This document shows positions 19,553 to 28,717 of a DNA stretch of 64,000 nt, piece after piece (the stretch's first letter is position 1; each line of letters opens with the position of its first letter). The notes under the pieces are model-generated. The model made no database searches, had not been told where the DNA came from, and worked only from the letters and a program-made list of their open reading frames with translations. This stretch comes from an uncultured Bacteroidota bacterium. GTDB taxonomy: Bacteria > Bacteroidota > Bacteroidia > Bacteroidales > SZUA-534. Made by a program: the position numbers and the translations under genes. Where the stretch lies: contig CAMHPA010000006.1 in NCBI GenBank assembly GCA_946186925.1, positions 23,221 to 87,220 on the forward strand. Direction: 5' to 3'.

Positions 19553-21154
19553 TTACTTCTTGAAATTCAACTGAATATCGACAGGAATGTTTTCCAGACG
19601 CAGATTCTTAATGTCGGCTGTCAGATTATCGTCGGGTTTTGAGTATTTTGCCACAAACTCGTTGGCTTTCTGCAAGTTGCCAGTGGCCTGAATCTCTAAA
19701 ATCTGCGCAGCCATTCCAGCCAGAGCGCTTTCCATCTTTGCAAAGTCGATTGTGTAGGTTCCGCTGACCGAACGGTGGAATGCGGCGTTATCTTTCAAAT
19801 AGTTGTAAATCATTATATTGGCGCGTCCCAGAGTCGAGCCTTCGCCGTAGCGTTCAGAGCGGATTGTCGAAGCGAAGAAGGTTGCGAGCGCGTCCTCTTT
19901 GGTGAAAATGTTGGGCAAATCGAAGTGCTTTTGCAGCGTGCCGACAAGGTAAACGCCCACCACGTTCGCCTTAACTTCCTCAAGCACAGGCGCGTTGGCG
20001 GCAAGTGCCGACTGAACATCGGTGCCGTCGGTGACGGTTTTCTTCACGCCAAGGCCGTGGGCTATCTCGCGGAAAGCAGTGTTCCAGAAAAAGGCTTCTT
20101 GCGAGATATGTTCCTTATAATCAGCGTCTAAAAGCAGATTTCCAGTGGGCGCCACAATGTAGTTGAACTTGTTGCGGATAATGTTCTCGAACAATATGGT
20201 GCGGGTTCCCTTATCGCGCTGAACATCAGTGTCAAACGGCAGGTTGAGCGCAATAACCTTGACGCCCGCGTTGGCCTTGCCAGCGTAGTAGATTGCGTCG
20301 TACGAGAAAATGTTCGACCCAGTGCCAGGCTGGAACTGCTTGTACTCGTCGGCGCACGGCAGGTCGGCCTGGAACTCGCCAAGGCGGGCGGCAAACTGCT
20401 GCATCTTGTCGGTCTGCGCCTCGTTTTTCAGCATCACGTAGGCCTCATACGAGCGTTTTTTGCCCAGAAGTTGGTCGTCGGTGCTCTCGTTGGGGCCGAT
20501 AACAATGTCCATCTTGCTGTCGGTCATATCGAGCCAGGCAATGCTGCTCTCGTAATAGTTGTCGGTGCGCAGCGCGTCGGCTTTGGCCTGAAGATATTTT
20601 TTCACGCTCGGCTTTATGGTAATGTCGGCGGCAGCGGTTAAGTAGTTGGCAATCTTATCGATATGCGTTTTGTAGGCATCGTGGTACCAAACAGCGTCAA
20701 GTTGTCCGTCGGCCTTGCGGCGAATGAGCGTGTAGGGGCTTTCCTTGTCGGGATTGCCGAACTGTCGGAACTCGTCGGCTGTCATATCGGCTGGATAGAA
20801 GTTGGCGCCAGGCTGACGCTTGCTGTATCCATCGACAAACGGTTCGCCCGAAATGCGGTCCCACGGCCCGTAGTTTATCAGGGCGTAGGCTTTTGCGTCA
20901 GCATCGGCAATGCTGTTGATAAACTGCTGTTTGTCACCAAAATACTGTTCCCAATAAATGGCGTCAACCTCGTCGGCGGCAAAGCGGTACAGGTTCAGCA
21001 CTTCCTTGCCGTTGTCGGAAATTCCGCTCAAATCTGGCGCCTGAATGTCAACCACGGCATATTGTTCGGTCTTTTTCGCAAACTGCGACTTTTTCTGTTC
21101 GCAAGCCGTCGTCAGCATCACAGCCGCAGCGGCCAAAATAACTATCTTTTTCAT
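19553..21154 (-). CDS. Peptidase M49-like (dipeptidyl-peptidase III-related) lipoprotein
   Basis: ~533 aa from ATG at 21154 (lipobox MLTTACEQ); FREIAHGLG and EEVKANVVG motifs. Confidence 0.65.
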   Translation of the reverse strand: MKKIVILAAAAVMLTTACEQKKSQFAKKTEQYAVVDIQAPDLSGISDNGKEVLNLYRFAADEVDAIYWEQYFGDKQQFINSIADADAKAYALINYGPWDRISGEPFVDGYSKRQPGANFYPADMTADEFRQFGNPDKESPYTLIRRKADGQLDAVWYHDAYKTHIDKIANYLTAAADITIKPSVKKYLQAKADALRTDNYYESSIAWLDMTDSKMDIVIGPNESTDDQLLGKKRSYEAYVMLKNEAQTDKMQQFAARLGEFQADLPCADEYKQFQPGTGSNIFSYDAIYYAGKANAGVKVIALNLPFDTDVQRDKGTRTILFENIIRNKFNYIVAPTGNLLLDADYKEHISQEAFFWNTAFREIAHGLGVKKTVTDGTDVQSALAANAPVLEEVKANVVGVYLVGTLQKHFDLPNIFTKEDALATFFASTIRSERYGEGSTLGRANIMIYNYLKDNAAFHRSVSGTYTIDFAKMESALAGMAAQILEIQATGNLQKANEFVAKYSKPDDNLTADIKNLRLENIPVDIQLNFKK

Positions 21155-21156
21155 AT

Positions 21157-22842
21157 TTAAAGAATTAACATTATCAGAATTTGTGCCGCCACCACTCGAA
21201 GAAACATTGTGAGCGGGTAAACGGTGGCGTAGTTTACCGCAATGCGTCCGCTCCCGAACATCTGCTCTGAAAACGAGAGTAGCGCGGGGTCGGTGGTGCC
21301 GCCCGAAAGCAGACCGCATATCTTGAAAAAGTTCATTTTAAGGAAGATACGGGCAATGAGCGCCACAATGGTCATCGGCACAAGCGTAATGATTGCGCCG
21401 TAGCCAATCCAGGCGAAACCGCCGTTCATCAGGCAACTGACAAAATTCTCGCCCGCGCCAAGTCCCACAGCCGCCATAAAGAGCGATATGCCAATCTCGC
21501 GAATCATCAGGTTGGCCGAGAGCGCGGTGTAGGTTGTAATGCGCAGTTTCGGCCCGAAGTGGCCCAGCAGAATGGCGATAATGAGCGGACCGCCCGCTAT
21601 GCCCAGTTTGAGCGGCTGCGGCATCGACGGAAAGCGCAGCGGAATCATTCCCACCACAACGCCGATTGCAATGCCGAAGAAAATGGGCACCAGATTAGGC
21701 CTGTGAAGCGATTCGGGCTTGTTGCCCACCAACTGCGCGAGTTGGTTTATGCCGTCTTCGCTGCCCACCACCTGAATGCTGTCGCCAACTTGCAGAATCA
21801 GGTCGGCATCGGCCTGAAGGTCGACGCTTGAGCGCAGAATGCGGGTGACGGTGACGCCGTAACGCTGGCGGATATTGAGTTTGCGCAGGCTTTTGCCCGT
21901 AATGCTCGACTGCGTTATCGACAGCCGCTTCGACACCAGTTTGCAGCCTGGCTGCTGCCACTCTTTCATATCCACCTGAATCTCGTTGCCGAACAGGATT
22001 TTTACCATATCCTTATGCTGAATATCGGTGACAATCAGTAGTTTATCGCCTTCGTTGAGTGGTGTGTCCAAATCGGCTGGCGACACTTTTCCGTCCCGCA
22101 TCACGCGCGACACCACAAGGTGCTCGTTGTTGCTCTCGCCAATCACATCGTGCAGCGTCTTGCCGAAAATGGCTGGGTTCTCGACCACGCACGCCAGACG
22201 GTAGGCGCTCGACTCGCCGCTCTCTTCGGTTGCCGACGAGTCGCGCTCGCGCTTCAAATCGACCCGAAAAATTGCGCGCAAGGCGATAATCAGAAAAATG
22301 GCGCCCAAAACGCCAAGCGGATAGGCCACCGCATAGGCCGAAGCCAATGCCGACGACGCTTGCGAAGCCTGCTCAACCGTTCCGCCATCGGCCATTGTGG
22401 CGTCGGCAATCATCTGCTGCGCCGCACCGAGCCCTGGCGTGTTAGTCACGGCCGCCGACATCACACCTGTCAGAATATCAAGCCTTTCGCCCGACACCAA
22501 ATGAATTATGTAGGTTGTAACCACGGCCAAAACCACAAGCGCAATGGCCATCAGGTTCATCGGAAGGCCGTCTTTGCGGAACGAGCGGAAGAAGCCTGGC
22601 CCCACCTGCAGGCCGATTGCGAAAACAAAGAGTATCAGGCCGAAATCTTTGAAAAGCGACAGAATCTGCGGCGGAATGCGCAGGCCGAAGTGGCTGAGCG
22701 CAATGCCGACAAACAAAATCCACGTGGTGCCGAGCGACACGCCCTTCACCTTAAAGCGTCCGAGATAAAGCCCCGACGCAATCACAAGCGACAGAATGAA
22801 AATGGCGCTTGCCGTACTGTTTTGTGCAATCAAATTCATCAT
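21157..22842 (-). CDS. AspT/YidE/YbjL family putative transporter with TrkA-C domains
   Basis: 561 aa; duplicated membrane halves, LDILTGVMSAAVTNTPGLGAA, GLLSGGTTDPALLSF, central TrkA_C-like regions. Confidence 0.88.
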   Translation of the reverse strand: MMNLIAQNSTASAIFILSLVIASGLYLGRFKVKGVSLGTTWILFVGIALSHFGLRIPPQILSLFKDFGLILFVFAIGLQVGPGFFRSFRKDGLPMNLMAIALVVLAVVTTYIIHLVSGERLDILTGVMSAAVTNTPGLGAAQQMIADATMADGGTVEQASQASSALASAYAVAYPLGVLGAIFLIIALRAIFRVDLKRERDSSATEESGESSAYRLACVVENPAIFGKTLHDVIGESNNEHLVVSRVMRDGKVSPADLDTPLNEGDKLLIVTDIQHKDMVKILFGNEIQVDMKEWQQPGCKLVSKRLSITQSSITGKSLRKLNIRQRYGVTVTRILRSSVDLQADADLILQVGDSIQVVGSEDGINQLAQLVGNKPESLHRPNLVPIFFGIAIGVVVGMIPLRFPSMPQPLKLGIAGGPLIIAILLGHFGPKLRITTYTALSANLMIREIGISLFMAAVGLGAGENFVSCLMNGGFAWIGYGAIITLVPMTIVALIARIFLKMNFFKICGLLSGGTTDPALLSFSEQMFGSGRIAVNYATVYPLTMFLRVVAAQILIMLIL

Positions 22843-22879
22843 AACGGCCGCAAAAGTACCGCCGCCGCGAATGTTGTTT

Positions 22880-22930
22880 TATCGCAGAATAATGTTTTTA
22901 GCGATATTATTTATCGATTTTCGCGATAAA
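22880..22930. promoter_or_regulatory. Intergenic inverted repeats between LysR gene and transporter
   Basis: TATCGC-N15-GCGATA and TTTATCG-N7-CGATAAA in the divergent promoter region. Confidence 0.5.
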
Positions 22931-22964
22931 TGAATATTTTTGCCGACGTAAAATTCAGAAGGAT

Positions 22965-23867
22965 ATGGAATTACGGCAGTTGAAATATTTTGCCGAAGTG
23001 AGTCGGCGCAAAAGTTTCTCGGAAGCGTCGAAGGCGCTTTTCATAACGCAGAGCACACTCTCGCAGCAGATTCAGAAACTGGAAGAAGAACTTGGCGTTG
23101 AACTACTTACGCGCGACACTCGACACGTTGAGTTGAGCGACTACGGCACACAGTTTCTGCCTTGCGCACTGCAGATTCTGCAAGACGCGCAGGCGGGCAT
23201 CGACAAGATTAAAGACGCGCAAAACCTTATGTCGGGCGAGTTGCGCGTGGGTTCCACCTACTCGTTCGACCCGCTGCTCTACAAAACTGCGCTCGGATTC
23301 CACAAGCGCTATCCGCACATCAAACTGCTAATGCACAGTTCGTCGAAGGAAGTGCTGCTCAAAATGCTGACCGACAGAGAATTGGATATTGTGCTGGCCT
23401 ACAAGTCGTATCTCACCGACGAGCGGATAATGTCGCACCCGCTGTTCAACGGCCGATTGAGCCTGATTATGGCCCGTCGGTACGCCCCCGACAGCGCCGT
23501 CGGCATTGAACTCGACAGCCTGCCGAAATATCCGCTGGCGCTGCCGTCGAAAGGTCTGCAAGCCCGCGACGCGCTCGATTTAATGCTCTCAACCCACAAC
23601 ATCAGTCTCGACATCCGCTTTGAGTTGAACAACCTGCACGGCATTCTGAGCCTTGTGCGCAACAGCCGCCTGGCCACCATTCTGTCGGGCGAAGTGGTGA
23701 GCAATGCCGACGCTTTTGCGGCCATCCCCATAAACCACCCCGACGCCCGAATGGACGGCTGCTACCACTACCTGAAAAACACCTATCAGAAGAAATCGGC
23801 CGAAGTGTTCATCGATATGCTGAAGGAAAACAACGCGTTCAACCTTGCGGGAAGGATTGAAGGGTGA
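22965..23867 (+). CDS. LysR family transcriptional regulator
   Basis: 300 aa; MELRQLKYFAEVSRRKSFSEASKALFITQSTLSQQIQKLEEELG. Confidence 0.93.
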   Translation: MELRQLKYFAEVSRRKSFSEASKALFITQSTLSQQIQKLEEELGVELLTRDTRHVELSDYGTQFLPCALQILQDAQAGIDKIKDAQNLMSGELRVGSTYSFDPLLYKTALGFHKRYPHIKLLMHSSSKEVLLKMLTDRELDIVLAYKSYLTDERIMSHPLFNGRLSLIMARRYAPDSAVGIELDSLPKYPLALPSKGLQARDALDLMLSTHNISLDIRFELNNLHGILSLVRNSRLATILSGEVVSNADAFAAIPINHPDARMDGCYHYLKNTYQKKSAEVFIDMLKENNAFNLAGRIEG

Positions 23868-23872
23868 CCTTC

Positions 23873-25522
23873 TCACCCATTCTTTCCCTCGCTAGCCTTT
23901 CCGTCTTTAATGGTGACAATCTTGTCGGCGCCAGCCACGGTACGCATTCGGTGGGCAATCACCAAAACGGTCTTGCCTTTGATAAATTTTGAAATCGACT
24001 GCTGTATAAGTGTCTCGTTTTCAACGTCGAGCGAAGCCGAAGCCTCGTCGAGCAGGATTATCGGGGCGTTTTTCAGGAAGGCGCGGGCGATTGATATGCG
24101 CTGACGCTCGCCGCCCGACAGTTTCTTGCCGTTCTCGCCAATCACCGTTTGCCACTTATCGGGCAGATTTTCAACAAATTCGGTGCAGTTGGCAAGCGCT
24201 GCGGCCTGCATCACCTGCTCGTCGGTAGCGTCTTTGTCGCCAATGCGGATATTTTCCATAACGGTATTGTTGAACAAGGTAACATCTTGGAAAACAATCG
24301 AGTAAAGATTCATCAGCGTTTCGGGGTCGATTTTTGAAATGTCTTGTCCGCCAACGGTTATGCGGCCCGAATCGACGTCCCAGAACCGCGCCGCGAGTCT
24401 TGAAACGGTTGTCTTGCCGCTGCCCGACGGGCCAATGAGCGCCGTCACCTCGCCTTGCTTTGCGGTGAACGACACGCCGTCCAAAATCTTTTTTCCGTCC
24501 TGGTAAGAGAACGTAACATTCTGAAACTCAATGTCGCCGCCGTTCACTTTGAGTTCTTCGGTGCCAGTCTGCTCTTTGTGCAGCAGAATGTCGTTGAGCC
24601 GCTCACTGTTGACATCGAGCGCGATAATGGCCGCAAAATGCTCAAGCGAAGTGAGCAGCGGGTCGTAAATGCGCGACGCTATCAGCAGGAACAGGAAGAA
24701 TTCCAGCAGACCTAACTCGCCGCTTCTCAACAACATAGCGCCTACAAGAGCCGTGGTTGCAATGCCGAATTTCAGCAGCAGTTCGGCGTTGCAGACAAAA
24801 AGCCCAGTGCCGAGTTCGTTCCAGAGCATACGTTTCTCAACCTCGTGAATTTTGGCTTTAATTTCCTTGAAATAAGGCTGTTGCGCGTTGTTTTGCCGCA
24901 GGTCGCGGACGGTTTCCAGACATTCCTGAATTTTTTCGGTCATCTCAACGGCCGCCGCGCTCTTCCGCTTGCCCAGTTTGTACTGCACCTTGCGCGAGAA
25001 AGCCACAATGAGCATACTCAGCGGCAGCACCCAAACCACCGCCAAGGCCATCTTCCAGTTAATGAAAAACAGACACACGGCCAATATGCAAGTGCTTATT
25101 ATTGAGCCGATTAGTTGCGGAATAAAGTGCGACGAAGCCTGTTCAATGCTTGCCGCGTCGTCCATCAGCGTCGAAGTCAGGTCGGCGCTGTCTTTCTTGG
25201 CGAAGAACGAAAGCGGCAGTTTCCGCAGTTTCTCGGCCAGCGTCACGCGCCTGATTCCGCTTTCGCGATAAGTCGAGAAATAGCAGGTGTTGTATTGAAT
25301 CACGGTGGTGACAATCATCAGCACCAGCCAAATGCAAATGCCTGTAAGATAAAAACTTGCGCGACCAACCAGAGTCCCGCCCATAATGTCCTGAATCAGG
25401 AACCAGAGCAGAACAACAGGCGAGAACAGCGCCAGATTGTAAAACACGTTTGCCGTCGACGCAATCACCATCGACCTTGCGCCCTCGTCAGACAGGGCAT
25501 ATTTTTGTTTAAGAGTTGCCAT
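23873..25522 (-). CDS. ABC transporter, fused permease/ATPase
   Basis: 549 aa; GPSGSGKTT Walker A, LSGGERQRISIARAFL signature, N-terminal TM domain. Confidence 0.93.
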   Translation of the reverse strand: MATLKQKYALSDEGARSMVIASTANVFYNLALFSPVVLLWFLIQDIMGGTLVGRASFYLTGICIWLVLMIVTTVIQYNTCYFSTYRESGIRRVTLAEKLRKLPLSFFAKKDSADLTSTLMDDAASIEQASSHFIPQLIGSIISTCILAVCLFFINWKMALAVVWVLPLSMLIVAFSRKVQYKLGKRKSAAAVEMTEKIQECLETVRDLRQNNAQQPYFKEIKAKIHEVEKRMLWNELGTGLFVCNAELLLKFGIATTALVGAMLLRSGELGLLEFFLFLLIASRIYDPLLTSLEHFAAIIALDVNSERLNDILLHKEQTGTEELKVNGGDIEFQNVTFSYQDGKKILDGVSFTAKQGEVTALIGPSGSGKTTVSRLAARFWDVDSGRITVGGQDISKIDPETLMNLYSIVFQDVTLFNNTVMENIRIGDKDATDEQVMQAAALANCTEFVENLPDKWQTVIGENGKKLSGGERQRISIARAFLKNAPIILLDEASASLDVENETLIQQSISKFIKGKTVLVIAHRMRTVAGADKIVTIKDGKASEGKNG

Positions 25523-25653
25523 TTTTTATTTAGGATTTAGGATTTAGGATTTTTTGATTATTGCACTGATTATCATAGTTTTTGACTTTAGACATCAGAC
25601 TGCAGACTTAAGACTGTTGTCCGTTGTCTGTTGTCCGTAGTCCTTTTCAATTT

Positions 25654-27435
25654 TCAATTCTCAATTTTCCATTCCACCGATTTTTGGTATTCGTTCCACA
25701 TTCGAGAGTAGATACCTTGCTGTTTTACAAGGTCTTCGTGCTTGCCGCTCTCGACAATCCGCCCTTCTTTGAACACGAAAATCGCGTCGGCGTCAACAAC
25801 GGTTGAAAGGCGGTGGGCGATTTTTATAACTGTCTTTCCTTTAGACATTTCGTTGAATGCCCGAAGCACTTTTTCCTCGTTTTCGGGGTCGGCAAAGGCG
25901 GTTGCCTCGTCCAGAATCAGAATGGGCGCGTTGCGCAGCATCACCCTCGCAATGGCAATGCGCTGCTGCTCGCCGCCGCTCAAATAGGTGCCGCGACTGC
26001 CAATGACGGTGTTCACGCCGTCGGGCAGGCGGTTGATAATGTCGGTGCATTGGGCGCGTTGCAGAACTTCAGCAACTTCGGCGTCGGTTGCCGTCGGCTT
26101 GGCCATCTTGATATTGTCTAAAATGCTCGTTTTCATTAGTTTGCTGTCTTGAAAAACAAACGACACGATTTCCGACAGCCGCGCCTGCGGAATGTTGCGC
26201 ACATCGACGCCGCCAATGAGAATGCGGCCTTCGGCAACATCCCAGAACCGCGACACAAGGCTTGCCGACGTGGTTTTGCCGCCACCCGACGGCCCGACAA
26301 AGGCCACGTGTCCGCCCGACGGAATTGTCAGCGAAATGCCGTCCAGAGCGTTCCGCGCGGCATCTTTGTAACGGAATTTAACATTCTGAAACTCAACCGA
26401 ATAATCGCTTGGCGTTTGCGGATTTTCGGCATCTTTCATCTCTTCGACATCGAGCACCGAATTGATTCGCAAAAGCGAGTTCTCAACAATCATATCGGCT
26501 TCCGACGAGTGCATCAACTTGAAGAAAATCACCGCGATAACGGGCGTGAAAATGATATAGAACATCAGGTTTGAGAAAAACTCGGGGCTTGCCGCGCCGC
26601 TGCCGTGCCAGAGCGCAACGGCCGTCAGCATTGCAAAAAACGAGTTGATTACAACGGTGTAGGCCGTCATCGGAATACGGAAACGACGGGTGTAACTAAC
26701 TGAAAATATTTCGTATGTATCGATCGCCGCCTTGAGTTTCTTGAACGAGAAAACCGACTGCCCGAACGTCTTCACAACAGGAATGCCGCGCACGTACTCA
26801 ACGGCTTCCTTCGTCATATTCTCGAGCGCGACGTTGTAGGCCAGAATATCGCGCTTCAGCGACGGCCCCACCATAAAACCGTACATTATGAGAAAGGCGA
26901 CCACAATGGTTGCAATGCACAGAAGGCCGATTCGCCAGTCGAAATACATCAGCAGGGCAATCATCGCCACGGGCGTCACCATTCCCACGGTGCGGTCGGG
27001 CAGAATGTGTTCCAGGTAGTTGCTCATTGCGTCGGTTGAGTCGATAATGATTTTGCGGATTTTGCCGCTGCCTTCGGTCTCAATGTGTCCGAGCGGCATC
27101 CGAAGCACCTTGGCCACGCAGCGCTCGCGAATGTTGGCCACCGTGCGGAACGCCCCAAGGTGCGAGCAGGCCAGCGCGCAAAAATAGACGCACATTGCGT
27201 TGACCGCATACTTGACGGCCGTAAAGCCGTAATCTTCAATGTTTTCCGCTTTCGCGAAATCGGGCGCCACACTCAGCACTTCGTTCACGATTTTCCAAAT
27301 GTAAACGAACGGCACCAGTCCCAGGCACGCGCTCGCCGCCGACAGCACAATGGCCCCAACGGTGAAATACTTGAACCGACCTGCGTTGTCCATCAGCGTG
27401 AGCAGGTTCGGTCGCTTTTTTGTTTTGTTATCCAT
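25654..27435 (-). CDS. ABC transporter, fused permease/ATPase (partner)
   Basis: 593 aa; GPSGGGKTT, LSGGEQQRIAIARVML. Confidence 0.93.
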   Translation of the reverse strand: MDNKTKKRPNLLTLMDNAGRFKYFTVGAIVLSAASACLGLVPFVYIWKIVNEVLSVAPDFAKAENIEDYGFTAVKYAVNAMCVYFCALACSHLGAFRTVANIRERCVAKVLRMPLGHIETEGSGKIRKIIIDSTDAMSNYLEHILPDRTVGMVTPVAMIALLMYFDWRIGLLCIATIVVAFLIMYGFMVGPSLKRDILAYNVALENMTKEAVEYVRGIPVVKTFGQSVFSFKKLKAAIDTYEIFSVSYTRRFRIPMTAYTVVINSFFAMLTAVALWHGSGAASPEFFSNLMFYIIFTPVIAVIFFKLMHSSEADMIVENSLLRINSVLDVEEMKDAENPQTPSDYSVEFQNVKFRYKDAARNALDGISLTIPSGGHVAFVGPSGGGKTTSASLVSRFWDVAEGRILIGGVDVRNIPQARLSEIVSFVFQDSKLMKTSILDNIKMAKPTATDAEVAEVLQRAQCTDIINRLPDGVNTVIGSRGTYLSGGEQQRIAIARVMLRNAPILILDEATAFADPENEEKVLRAFNEMSKGKTVIKIAHRLSTVVDADAIFVFKEGRIVESGKHEDLVKQQGIYSRMWNEYQKSVEWKIEN

Positions 27436-27496
27436 ATACTTAATTTTTAATTTGTTACGCTTTTAAAAGCGAACAGCCGTCAATTTTGTTCTCAAA

Positions 27497-27525
27497 AAAA
27501 AAGGACCCGTTTCCGAGTCCCTTTT
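27497..27525 (-). terminator. Terminator-like leader hairpin upstream of ABC pair
   Basis: Minus strand AAAAGGGACTCG-GAAA-CGGGTCCTTTTTTTTTT; same architecture as 17537-17564. Confidence 0.6.
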
Positions 27526-27572
27526 CCCTAACTTTAATTCAAAATACGGCTTGTTTGTCTGTACATTTTAAG

Positions 27573-27651
27573 TGAACGCTGTACGTTTTTAAATGCTGCA
27601 AAAATCAGCCGAAAACGCATATCGGTCAATCCCAATTTGTGGGGATTTGTG
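27573..27651 (-). promoter_or_regulatory. Bipartite regulatory module, copy 3 (ABC pair)
   Basis: TGAACGCTGTACGTTTTTAAATGCTGCAAAAATCAGCCGAAAACGCATATCGGTCAATCCCAATTTGTGGGGATTTGTGCGG. Confidence 0.75.
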
Positions 27652-27746
27652 CGGATTCCGACTGACAACTTATGGGTATAAAAACGGCGCGATTATGCAT
27701 TTGCAACGTCGCGCCGATTCGCGGTGAGCGGTTCCGTCACCACGCT

Positions 27747-28706
27747 TTACACACTAATATCTGCTTTGTTTTCAGGCATATGCCGCCTGATTCCGTCCCA
27801 GGTTGGCATTGGCGAGCCACGGTGCTGACGCCGCCATTCGTCGAATTTTTGGTCGATATAAATCATCTCTTCAATGCCGTTTTTGCAGTGGTCCGAAACC
27901 ATCAATCGGCCCAGAACAGTTTTCGACATCAGTCTGTATAACAGAAACATAGCGTATGTCCGCAGACCGCCGTTGTAGAATCGGTCTTCGCCTTTCGGCA
28001 TAACGCTCACGCCCGCGCTTTTCAGGTAGGCGAAGCACTCTTTCGACGCCTGCATAATAAACTCAATGTCGCGGCGGGTGAGTTGCTTCAAGTTGCAGCC
28101 GCACTTGTAGCACATATAGCCGTAGGGCATCACTTCGGCAACGTGGCACAGGTAGTAGGCCTGCATATCACCGATTGGCGTCACTTTGTAGTCTTTGATA
28201 CTGAATGCTTTACGTATTGCATCGATTGCCCAGTCGGGTGCGGGTTGGTGCAGACCGCCGACAAAAAGTTCGGTGACGGGCAGCCTTCCGACAACCGCCT
28301 TTCCGCCTTCGCGGTGCCCAGCCGAGTTCTGAAAGCCGAAAAGCAGCTGCAAATTGTTGCGTTCGGCCAGAATGCGGTTTTGGCAATGGTCGGCTTCAAG
28401 ATTATTGCCTACAAGCACCAAAAGATTGGTTTTCAAACCGATAAACGCATCTAACAACGCCTTCTGCTGTTGCCCCTGCATCACTGAAAAAACAATGTCG
28501 AACTGCTCGCCAACGGGTGCGCTCTCAACAATTTTGGGGTGGTCAATGGTGGTTTTGCGTTGCAGATAGTGCCTGACAATCAATCCATTGCGACGCAACT
28601 CGTCGGCAGTTGAGCGGGCCACCACCGTCACGTCGTTGCCAGCCTTACACAAATAGTGAATCATCAGCGAGCCCAACGCGCCCGAACCATAAACTAAAAT
28701 CTTCAT
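27747..28706 (-). CDS. Ketopantoate reductase (ApbA/PanE) family protein
   Basis: MKILVYGSGALGSLMIHYLCKAGNDVTVVARS NAD(P)-binding start; start refined to 28706. Confidence 0.8.
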   Translation of the reverse strand: MKILVYGSGALGSLMIHYLCKAGNDVTVVARSTADELRRNGLIVRHYLQRKTTIDHPKIVESAPVGEQFDIVFSVMQGQQQKALLDAFIGLKTNLLVLVGNNLEADHCQNRILAERNNLQLLFGFQNSAGHREGGKAVVGRLPVTELFVGGLHQPAPDWAIDAIRKAFSIKDYKVTPIGDMQAYYLCHVAEVMPYGYMCYKCGCNLKQLTRRDIEFIMQASKECFAYLKSAGVSVMPKGEDRFYNGGLRTYAMFLLYRLMSKTVLGRLMVSDHCKNGIEEMIYIDQKFDEWRRQHRGSPMPTWDGIRRHMPENKADISV

Positions 28707-28717
28707 AATCAGTAGGT

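Noticed and set aside
25561-25653. Possible regulatory leader between the two ABC genes
   Set aside because: Mostly the TTAGGA and GTCCGT intergenic text families; no specific operator evidence.
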